Below, in pieces: positions 11,351 to 22,800 of a stretch of 64,000 nt of DNA (positions within the stretch are counted from its first letter, which is position 1; each line of letters starts with the position of its first letter). Location: positions 44,042,122 through 44,106,121 of the forward strand of contig CM063108.1 of assembly GCA_031841125.1 (NCBI GenBank), in the 5' to 3' direction. Origin of the DNA: Acanthococcus lagerstroemiae. Taxonomy: Eukaryota > Arthropoda > Insecta > Hemiptera > Eriococcidae. A program made the translations under genes and the position numbers. The notes beneath the pieces were generated by a model. That model was given only the letters and a program-made list of their open reading frames with translations. It was not told where the DNA came from and searched no databases.

Positions 11351-12519
11351 GCCTACAGTACAAACAAACGAATGAGCATTTTAGTGAAACAATAATTATT
11401 CTGTCAACTCGTGCTACTCGAAACCTGCGGAAAATCTCAAATCTGTAAACACCTCCGCAGGTTACAACCCGATTTCCTACCTGCTGTAAAATGAAGGTGC
11501 CGAATAGCCAGTTATACAGAATGTCACAAAGTACATAATTTCTCTTTAACCGGGTAAGTAGGCAACTCATCCTGACAATATGTGGATATGTTTCTTCACC
11601 CTGACATTTGAAGGGGCAAGAAATACGAACATTTGAAGAAATCATGTACGGCATTCATGGCATTTTCCCTCCTTAGCATTGCTAGGATAGACTGGTGGGA
11701 CTTTTTGAAAAGAACAGAAAATAGTTACAGCATCTAATAGAAAAAAATTACCACAGCCGAATCAATGGGGTATTCACAAAATCGATTTGGGTGGGGGGAA
11801 AAGTACATACAAAATTTTTTGTATAATATATTTTTAATGCTCCATTACAACTATCCTCTGGACCCAGTGATTTTTTCTGGATGTACAATTACCTCCACCG
11901 CATCTCTCGAACATACTCTTTGGCTTCAATCCTACCTATATTTTCCCAACTTGAAAATGTTGATAAGAATGCAATAGGAATTAACGCTTCTAAAAAAATG
12001 TACTACTTCGTATATATAAAGAAGGAAAAAGTTATTTCCCTACCGCAATTTTTTCATCAACAGTAGAAAACAAATGCTGACGTCACCCTAGTGCTTAGCG
12101 TTTTCTGCATATATGATACCAACGCACACAGACGCACACTTCAACGCGCGATTATACTAGTACAGCCACAGTACAGCACTACAGTGACGTCACACAAACA
12201 TAGCGCCTAGGAAGTGAGCTAATCTCCTGTTAATAAAGAATCTGGGTGGGAACTGGGAAGCTAGATTTTGGATTTCTAATGATTTAATGGCCGTACTTTT
12301 AATATAAAATAAAATAAATTACCTTTATTACTGCCGCACTTCTACGTTCCACCAAATTCGAATATTCACTTTTCCAAGACAAAATAGTTATTATTATAAG
12401 CATCAGTGCTTATGGACACGAAGTTCGAGTTAGTAGTAATAAATAAAGTGGTATTGTCACTAAGAAGAATTTCTCTGAAATGCTGTACTCTATTTCAGAC
12501 TACTGAATGGGGAATATAT
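11351..12519. other. A-B spacer with a shared repeat and two CRE-like sites
   Basis: A segment at about 11540-11640 (GTAGGCAACTCATCCTGACAA) recurs inside intron 5 of copy B at about 24970-25035, so it is a dispersed repeat. Two TGACGTCA palindromes lie at 12078-12085 and 12185-12192. No coding signal is convincing. Confidence 0.45.
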
Positions 12520-13110
12520 AATAGCACAGGAAAGTAAAAAATTTGCACAGGAGAAAAGTACACAGGAAAATAAGTAGAAATCCCACACATTTAAAATGAA
12601 AATCGCGAAATTTTTCACACACAGCATTTCTAGGTGTGTGGGCGAGATTTTTTTCACAGGAGAATAATGAAATATTTATTTATTCATTTAATTATTATTT
12701 TTTTTTGTATTCAAAGACGTGACACATTTCAAAACATTATTAGCGAGTACCATCCCTGATTAGATGTTTCTCCTCATGTTCAGGAGTGAGAAAAACGAAA
12801 TGATGGAAGTGTCATGTAAATATTCGATCGTTTAAAAAATAATTTAATTTAGATAATTTTTCATTTGTCCTAAATATTAAATTCCTGACAATTCACGGAC
12901 GTTTTAAATATGGTTCGTGATTTTCATACTACTATGTCGTGATTCTTTCTGGTCTTTCTACTGTTCATTCGTCACTTTTCCTGTTTATGTATTTTTTTTA
13001 CCGGGAAATGTTTTTTTCTCTTGTTGTATATAAATTCTTCCTGTGGAAAGAGTTTATTGTTCCTGTAAATATCATTTTTCATTCCTGTGATGATAAATGC
13101 ATGCCCTTTT
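12520..13110. repeat. opposed clusters of CACAGGA motif
   Basis: Four CACAGGA(A/G)-type words occur in forward orientation at 12525-12660. The complementary TTCCTGT words occur several times at 12965-13095. The arrangement resembles subterminal repeats of a non-autonomous element, but exact ends were not resolved. Confidence 0.35.
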
Positions 13111-13236
13111 GAATTATTTTCTGAGTCACCATCAATTCATTCAACCGTTAATTATATAAATAAAATCTACACACAAACCTCTGCTCCAATTCTTATGGTA
13201 TTATTTTCGAGCGTCTGTAATAATTCATGTAGTTAA

Positions 13237-13717
13237 ATGTACCGATTTTGTACAAATAAGAATCACTTGAAGGACACTAAGCGATTTTTTTCATCTCTTT
13301 TTTTTTTTAGAAAATTAAGTACACTTTCAATCTCTATGTATAGAACTTTCGAATGTAAAATGACTGTATTCTCCCTTTTGGATCTGAAAGACAGTTTCCT
13401 GTCGACTACCACGACTATCCATCGAGAATTCAAACTAAAAAGACAACGCGGAAACGCAATTACTATTGGTTATTCATCTAATAATACACGTATTTGATGG
13501 ATTTTTCATGTCGAACGACGAAAAACAGAAAATTGTGACTAAAACGATTTAATTTACGGACGAGTGGATAATGAAACTCGTCGCACAACAAGGTCATTCT
13601 CTGACATCATTTATCTCAAATTGACTACCTAAAGAGCACTTATTTCGAGACGATTAAGAGGCATTCAAAAAATAGTTCTGATTCGGCGAAGATCAACTCG
13701 AAACCCTTGCCTGTACA
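13237..13717 (+). promoter_or_regulatory. conserved 5' flank of copy B
   Basis: This stretch is closely similar to the region upstream of copy C (about 32080-32394), including the ACACGTATT(T/C)GATGGATTTTTCATG block, GACTAAAACGATT, and the CACAACAAGGTCATTCTCTGACATCA block. Conservation of the non-coding flank fits 5' UTR plus promoter, although recent duplication alone could explain it. I could not place a TATA box or transcription start. Confidence 0.45.
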
Positions 13718-13856
13718 ATGTATCTGCAATTATCTACGAAAGAGCAACAGAAGGAATTTTTGGCGCAATTTGGAGCAACCGAAGAATCCGTAAAAAACGA
13801 TGTCTCACACCTAAAGGAGTGGCTGAAGAAACAACCTCATTTACCCGACATCGAAG
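13718..13856 (+). CDS. copy B exon 1
   Basis: Starts at ATG in context ACAATGT and ends in phase 1 at donor GGTACTC. It encodes a charged helical segment (KEQQKEFLAQFGATEESVK, then LKEWLKKQPHLP), typical of the CRAL-TRIO N-terminal domain. Upstream in-frame sequence contains stops, which supports this start. Confidence 0.85.
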
Positions 13857-16800
13857 GTACTCCTCGTTCATAGTTTTGCTTCAAACTAAAATGTTTAGAA
13901 AATATTTCTCTGTACATCATTTCGCTGGAGTTCAATCTGCTAAGACACAAGTCTGCGTGATTCCCGTCTTATAAATGTCCGAAAGGCAGCTTTCAAATAA
14001 AAAATTATACATTAAAAAAAATCTTTCATGACTATTAAGGGGAACGGTGTTACGGGTAGCTGGAGTATGCCCTCGCACACGGCCTCGTGCTAAGGAAAGG
14101 AACAGTAGACCTTGCACTAGGCATAAAAATATGAAATGTTCTTGTACTTCCTATACAGCGATGAGGCCTCGTCAGAAGAAAAAGTGATGATGACCCCAAC
14201 TAGAGAGTAGCATTTGAGAATGAAGATTGAAAATAACTTGTGCCAAATTTCGTCGAAAAACAATAATTTTTTGGATTTCGCACCAAAAGCTGAATTATTA
14301 AGATGATTTGAACACTGTACTGGGTTAAATGTGAGTACTAATTAGAAAGATTTTTCAAGTGTCAGTCTTGTTTATGGCTCTTCCATACTTCATGAAGACT
14401 CTTATAGCAGTGTTTTGAACATTTTCAGATACTTACAGCAAGATTTAAGACTCTGTAACACTGCTCCACACATGTTTAAAACAATTTAGCACTTTCATTC
14501 GGACATCACGACGAAGAATATTTTCAGGCAATATTCAAACGTATTAGGACTATTCCAGACATCAACTGTGTTTAAGGCTCGGCAAGACTTCCCTCAGACT
14601 CTCTCAGTCACCTTTAAACCTTTTCCAGATCTATTTAAAAACTGATTTAGATTTGTTCGAAAATACTAACATACTTAGACCCATTTAAAACTTTCTGAGG
14701 CTGTTCAAAAGTTTTCCAAACTTTATGTCAAAACTTCATGAAAATCGGTCAATGGAAGAACGACTTCAGTCACCATTTTTATAAAAATCATTTCTTTGTA
14801 CCTATCAGTTCTATGTACCAAGATGAATCTACCATAATAAAATGATTCAAGTCTGAGTGCTAGAAGGGTACGACAGACCTCATTTTAAAAGTACACCGGA
14901 AATTGAGCCTTTATTGAGACGGCTGTATACATGTTCGGTGTCTTCCACAAAATTTCCAAAAAAAAAAAGTGACTTAAGTGGCCCTTTGACTGATTCATGT
15001 GTTTTCCCATAAGATGAAGAAGGGTCGAGTGACACGTATTCGGCTCATTCGTTTACAATTTTTTTATGTTTCATTAAAACCAGTGAAAGGGGGAGGACCT
15101 CAATATTATTCAAAATAAATGGCCTCGAAGAATAAATAAGGGCTGTCCGAGTGCATAGTGAGGTAATAAATTCAGTTTTATCATGTTCGAGGTAAATAAA
15201 TTTGATTTTTAAATCTCGACCGTAATATTTCCCAAAAATTCCGATAATTAGATTTGACTTATTGAAGTCAGATACCTTGCCAACTCTCTATCAAACTTAG
15301 GAGGTGGTAATTTTTGCTTTAAGAAAATAAGAAAAAAAAATAGTATTTTGAAGAAGGATAATGAAATAAGAAACATTGGTGGGGGCTGGAAATTGGTATA
15401 GAAGTTCCAGTTACTATACTGATCAATATTCTGAAAATCTCCACACAGTTAAATGATGCTCGGTCCTCCGGAGCTCCAGAGACAAAATAATAGCCCAAAA
15501 TTGAATTTTCTCACTAATTTTTGCTACTTTTCATCAAATGTATCAAACAGTGTGTCTACCAAATGTTTTAAATAAAATTGGGTGCAGAAAAGTTTTTCCA
15601 GTAGCATAAGCTTAAGTTTGCGTTAATATTCGTTCTCCGAGGGAGAAAGGATCTCTTAGGCTAATGAAGATTTCTAGTATGCTGATCAAATCAGAAACCT
15701 GAATATCTCTAATGATACTTTTTAGTTTCACAGGATGGAAAACCTTTATTTTGTTTCCGCTATAGAAGAACAGACTCCATTAAAATATTACCCATTTGTA
15801 TATTACATTGTAAGGGTCACTACCATAACTTGGTAATTAACATGTCATGTACGTAAAGATTTGGGCTCGAATTAGTGAAAATTGAAAACACAGAAGAAAA
15901 AATGACTAGAACCACAAATTTGGCTAAAACAAAAATCAAAGGATTTCACTCATCGACACGGCGTAGCACAAAACGTCTCTTGACCATCTCGACTCTTCAC
16001 AGTGGTGTTCAAAAATAGGGAAGGGATGGAAGAAAATATTTCGAGTTGGAAGTTAAATCATAAATTTTTGATGTCACCGACTTATATTTTAGAATTAGTT
16101 TTCGAATGGAATTCCTTAGGGTACCACTATGGAGGTAGGAGGGATCGGTCTTCCGAGAACCACATGTAAAAATTCATCCTTTGACAGCAACTTATAAAAT
16201 TTAATGAAAATCAGAAATATTTTGAATGAGAATGTTTTATTTCTGTAGCCACAAAGGGAAAAAGAATCTGACTTTTGTCAGAATTAAGGTTAACCCAACT
16301 ATATTATAGTTTCATTCTCCCAGTAATTTTTGTACATCATAATGCATATTACTTTCAAAATGTTCCTTTCTTTGACAAAGAATTATTACTTCAAAAAATT
16401 TTGATAGAGAGGAGGCAAAATCTTCGAGTAGGCCAAACATGGGTATAGGTATTTTGGGAAATATTAGGTTATTAAAAATTTCAAACTTATTGAAAAACTC
16501 TAAAGAAATTCAAGGACACTTTAAATTACAAAATTTGATTTTGCATATTCAAACCTTTCCAACGAGCGCTCGTGCATATTTGAAATTCGATTATTTCACA
16601 AGATACAGTAAACATTTGATCGTATTTCCGAAAAATACCAATTAAAAAATCATCGAAAATTTTCTAATAAATTGTTGTTTTTGCAAAATGGTTTCCCCAC
16701 CGTGGCGAATGTACGAGACCAGAGAACTTCAGCTCTCCCTTCTTCCGAGTAATCAAACTTACACTCGATATTATAGTATTCAAATGAAACAAATATTTTC

Positions 16801-19800
16801 AGGATGCTCCCAGCAGGGAAGGAACCGTTTCAGCCAATTCATTTTTTGGTTTAAAAATTAGAAAAATGTTTCGCTCTCTATACACGCGAATACTCAATGT
16901 TTTGTTATTACTACGTGGAGACCCAACCCCTTCGGAAATTTTAGGTACGTTTCCGACTCTATGCCTTAAACCACGATTATTTCTCACAATATTTTTTATC
17001 ACGTTTAGCTCCTTCCAGAACGAAATGAAAAATCCACCCACGAGCCTTTTCGGTCAGTTTGGTAAACATCAAAGAGATCCCACGTCTGGTAAGACTAGAA
17101 GTCCGGAAAAATCTCGCGAAGTTTTGAGATTATTCTATGTTCGATTAATAAAGTCGGAAAAAACATGAGGTATGGTCTTGAGACCTGTTTAAAAAAGCCT
17201 TAACGAAGTTGTGATAAGTTTTAAGCAATTTTAGAAAAGCGCTACAATGAGAGTCCTAAACCCGTCTGAAGAATCGCAAAAATTTTCTGAAACGAGTCTA
17301 AAAGAGCGTCAAATGGGTAACAGTTTCACAAAAAAATGTCTTAGCGGGTCTAAAAGACGTTTTAAAGTTCTCCAAGAGTGCCCAAAAAATCTAAAACCTT
17401 TTTATAAAATATTTCAACAATCGTACACTAGTCTCAGGCGAGTCCAGTAGAACGTTAGAGGGTGTTAAACGTGTCACGAAAAATCATAAACATTGCTGTA
17501 AGATTATGAAAGAAGTTTTGAAGAATCTTAAGCAGGCTGGTAAGAGTTTTTAGAATTTATTTATGTAACTGCGCCAGGAAGAGTTCTGGCGAAACTTCAA
17601 AGTCTGAATTATTTTTCAATATTTAATCAAATTTTGCAGACATTATTTTTATGCGAAAATCTAAGAATCTTCTTGGGACTGTCATCAAAGTTCAGAAAAC
17701 GTTCCTTTTGTTCCATTTCGGCACTTATACTATAAAATTTTAAAATGTTAATGCCAATAGAAGAGGGGGGGTTCTAATTTGCTCTATACCCGAACCCTGG
17801 AATCCGCCCGTTCGAGCATTTCTTCAAAGATGTCGGGGAGGCTGTTAGGGCTGTCTTAGCCCTCTTCCCTTCTGGTCGAAAAACCGGCGTAGGTCGAAGT
17901 GTAGTGAGTTGCTACATGGGCTCGAACCCGGGACCTCCGGATTCCGAGAGCAACGCGCTATCCACTCGGCCAACCAGACTCCATGGGGGGGGGAGGAGTT
18001 GAGCTTCATTCCTCTCTTTTACCCATCTTTCTGCACGAAAAATTTGGCCTGGGGCCTCGCAAACGCTAATTTCTTACTACGAACTGTTTTAATACCGTAT
18101 TTCGAAGATGCGAATTTCTTGAATCACAATAAAATTAGAAAGAAGAGACCTCTAAAATGTGTCGCTTTATTGGCTAGTGGAAAGCAGTGTTGTTGAACAA
18201 AATAACTAATTTTTACCATTTTTTGTTGTATCAAACGAGCGTTTCATATTTTTTTCTTTTTTTGTTTTGTTTCGCCATGAGTTTTGTCATCTTCAGAGGT
18301 CTGTCATTTTGTTTTCTCATGGTTTTGTTACGTCTTGTCAGCATTATTTTGTCATTTTGTCTACCTTTTTGTCATGTCGCTTAGCATAGTCTCAATGGCA
18401 ATGTGACTTAGCATACTCTGTCATCAATTAGTTTGTCGTTTAGCATAGTTCATCATTTAATCGTTGATGAAATGTCGTAACTTAATTTTGTCATTTCGTT
18501 TAGCCATTGGATTCATTTTTTCGTTATGTCCTTGACATTAGTCCTGACAAAACAGTCCTGACAAAAAATATGACAAAATTTTGAAAATAAAAGTCATTTC
18601 GTCATCCAGTTTTGCTATACTAACAACACTGGCAGAAAATTCACGCGTATTTCTTCTCATCACGATATTTTCTGTACTTTTATTCCAGACGAACAGTTTC
18701 TAGCTAATTTCCTATATCATCGCACGAACAGCCTGGAAGTGACAAAAGAAAAACTGGAATTATTCTACACCGCGCGGGCTGCTATGCCTGATATTTTTTC
18801 CAATTACGATCCATGTAGTTCGAATTTTGCCAAAATTGTGGCAACACAGTAAGATTGGAACCCTAGAATAAGATTGGAACCCAGGGGTTGAGGCACAGGG
18901 GCAGCTTGCCCCAAGCCTCCGCCAGAGTTGGGAAATGTTTGTAGATAGTTCAGAAGTTGGGAAAATCCAACATGTTAAAAGATATTTCGAGTTATTTATT
19001 TTTATTTATTATTCCTAGTCAATGCAAAAAATAATAATACTTGGAAATTTTGAGTTGAGTCAGTTAGGAATTTAACAATTTTTGCCCCCACCCCAGAAAT
19101 AACTCTTCGTTACGTTTCTGTTGGAACCCTACAAGGTCTGAATGCAGAACACATACAGATACAGACTAAAATTGTAATTGCTAAAAGAGTTTATTCTTTA
19201 TTAGGAAAAATATTTGCAAATCTACTCATTCAGAGAACCACGAAGTCACCTCTTCTCCGCCGAGAAACTCATTTATGGCGGGAGAACACCAAGTAGTGAT
19301 AGTAAGTTCCACTGTGGAACTTACTTTCGGCTTTCCTTTAAATAGAGCTCCAGAAATGTACACAAACTAGGGAGTTTCGTGCGATTCTCTGTTTTCAGTA
19401 TGTTCATCCACCTGCCAAAACTCACACCCGAGGGTTACAGGATTTCAGTATATCGAATATTCGGCTCCCAAAATAAGCAGATGTTCAGCAGTGTGGAGGA
19501 AGCACTGAAAACCCTTCAAATGAACGCAGATATTACTATGAAGACAGATTTTGTCAAAAGCGTAATTTACATATTTGATTTGGAGCACGTGGATAAAGCA
19601 ATCTTCAACTTTTACATAGCAGCTTTCAGGAAGCTGGCGACTATAATGAAGGTGAGGTTTTATTTTTGAAATTAATATTATTACCTACTTTCCTCTAGTT
19701 ACCGACAAGTCCGTGGCCATATGGGAGCGCCTCGCCGTCAATCATCTTTCAGAGTTGGCAAATTGGCTATTTCATGTACTCAGTTAAGAAATTCAGGCAT

Positions 19801-22800
19801 GTTGAAAGCTCTTATCTTTAGCTTAACAGTGGGAAATATTCGATTTTTTCGCTTCAACAATTGGAAAGTTTGACTCACGCCCCCGTAATAATTTTGTTTT
19901 GCCACGGCTCTGGTTACGGAACGATATAGAAATACTCTAGGTTAAGTTTTTTAGTCAGTACTGATGAGACCTCGAGACTAACGTAATTTTCTTTAATTCA
20001 ACAGAAAACTATACCTCTGCGAGTACACAAAATCTACGCCCTCAATATGAACTCATCTGTTGAATGGTTAATGGAGAGATTAAAAAGCCTAATGAAGAAA
20101 GGAGTTGCCGATAGGGTGAGTGAAGACTTTTAATACTTTTCCCTAAAAACATGAGCAGCAGTGTCATCGAAGAACGATCGAATGATACCGGATATAGGCA
20201 TTAACTTTTCATTTTTTTTATGGGGGCTATATTTAAAGGAAACATTCCATAAGGCATGGTCAGAAAGTCCAGAAATAATTTTGGAAAGGAGGGGGTAGTA
20301 CTTGGCAAGTTAGGTTTAATAACGAAAGAATAGCAATGAATGAATAAGCAGAGAACAATGGGGAGGGGGTACGAATAATGATGAATAATACTCTTGGTGC
20401 CCTTGTTTTGAGTAGGGGCTGTCATCCCCGCAGTCTCCTGTAGTCTCCGGTTATTTTATCAAAAGTTACAACGATTTTATCGCGTGATTTCATAACTACG
20501 TAATTTACAATTTATTTTTATTTTACAGCCATTTATTCGAAATTGATATCAGGGGGAACGTACCCCCTCCCTGACACCGTGACTAAGCCCAAGTTTGAGC
20601 ATAGGCCTTTCTGCAAACTCTCTATCTTTGAAGTTTGATGGCCACTCTCCGCCACCCGGTCCCCATTACCTTCACGAATTTGTCTCCCCACCTCGTCATT
20701 GGTCTGCCACGCGATCTTTTTCTCTCGTACGGTGTCTAAGCCTCTACATTTTTTTCTCATCTCTCTTCCTCCTATCTTAGAATATGCCCCGCGTACTTCC
20801 ATTTCAGTTTTTTCACAAAACATCCTATGTCTGTCATACTAGATTTTTCCCTTAAAATTTGGTTGCTAATTTTGTTTCTCCTCCTAATGCAAAAAATGCT
20901 CCTTTCCATAGCTCTCTGCGTTCTTTAAAGCTTCTGCGTACCACCGTTTGTTAGGGCCCAGGTCTGGACCCCGTACGAGGAAACCGACCGCGTGCAGCTT
21001 TCCCATATTTCCGTCTTTAATTGGTGTGAAACTCCTAAAAAATTTATTTTAGTGCCCAGTACTTTTGCCACCCTTTTTTAACCCTGATATTTAATTCTTT
21101 TTCCCTCCAGTTTTTGAAGAACAAAACTTGTCCCAAATATACTACTTCTTCCTTCCATTTCACTACATATCCTCCAATTTTTACCGGTTTTTTGTCGTTC
21201 GCTAAAATGAAGGATTTTCCCCAGTTTATCTCCAATCCTGCTTCTTCTTTACTTTTATCTACAGTTCCTCCCCCATTTTTTCCAGTTCACGTAATTTACA
21301 ATTTGAATTTGAAAAACGAACTGCTTCAACTCGTCTGACACTGAAATGATGAACTGCTTATAACATTTTAAAGATGTATTTACCTACAGGAATAATTTTA
21401 AAAGTCATAACGAACACTAGTCGACGTTCCCCCCTTTTTAGTAATTCTTCGCCCCTTAACGACAGTACAACCATTTCTTCACCTAACTTATTTTTCAGAT
21501 CGAAGTATGGAATAAATCGCCGACAGATTTGATCCAAGTTTTGCCCAAAAATGTTCTACCATCCAACTATGGAGGAACTGAAAGATCACTAGAAGAACTA
21601 AAAGGTATACATGATAGTAAACTCATTCAGCCTGATGTTGGAATGTCATACACGGATGAAGATCTGTCTCATATATCTGACTCCTACTCTTTACATAGAA
21701 GTTCAGGATTACGTTTAAGATACTTTCGAACTACGAAGCCCCATTCAAACTCTGGACTCTATCAGTGGTATTATGGCATGTATTCAAAACACTCCACATT
21801 CACTAAAACTCACTAGTGGGAGTGGAACCTATTTCAGGTAGGAAGAGGTAGCGAAAATAAATTAAGGAACACACACAATTTCTTATTTATGTAAGGGAAA
21901 AACTTGATGTCATGGAGGCTATTGTCCATTTCAGGAAGTTTCTGGAAGTTGGTGGTATCGAATCCTCCAAAGTTGCAGCATGTCGATAGCATATGTGACA
22001 CGGTAAGGCGCTGGTTGCCTGTGCAACGCGGGGGCAGATCGGTGGTTGTGTTCCTTCGAGGATGTAGGAATGTGTGATGCGAGTATGTCCCAATGTTAAA
22101 TGTTGTAGGAGAGGTGGTGGTTACACCGAGTGCTCAGACTTTAATGTCCATTGCACTATGCCTCTACCGTGTTGAGCCATTTGTAGTAGCGCCAAGTTGC
22201 TTTCTACATTGTCCGTGTAGTACTACGCCAACTTCACTAGCCGGGTTATTACAACCCTGAGTTCCGTTGGAGCACTCCCACCGACGCTCCGGCCAGTTAA
22301 CAGCGTTCAGATGCTGGTAACAGATTGCGTGCTTTTCCATTACCTCTGCTGCTAACTGTTGCGCCTCGGTATGTTCCAGGTAATAGTTGTACAATGCACG
22401 TAGACATTACCTGAAACGCTGGCTGTAGCGGTATTCGAACTCGGGACTTTTGGATTTCAAAAGCCGTCGTTCTTACCGCTACGCCACCGAGGCGACGAGT
22501 ATGTCCCAACAGGACACGATTCGTAGCTGTATCCAGAAGACGGTTTGATTCATTTGCGATATCGATGACTCTGGTCCAGCCTTGGATACCACGTTTAAAG
22601 GTTCTCAGTTTACTCGGCTGGAGAGGCCAGTTTTGGAGCCATTTCTCGTAGAAACGCGTAGTTGAGTAGGCTCGTAGATCTTTCGAGGCTACAGCATGAA
22701 TTGAGCGAGTGTTGCTGTTCATGGCCTGGGTGGTTCGGTGGACGATTTCGTTTCTCAGTATTCCTCGATGTGCAGGTATCCAGATAAAGGTTACTTGTAC

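Noticed and set aside
17905..17984. Possible minus-strand tRNA gene (A and B boxes present)
   Set aside because: The acceptor stem does not close and a non-tRNA body follows; it is the head of a SINE absent from copy C.
22424..22495. Possible minus-strand tRNA gene
   Set aside because: It is the tRNA-like head of a SINE with exact target duplications and a long non-tRNA body.
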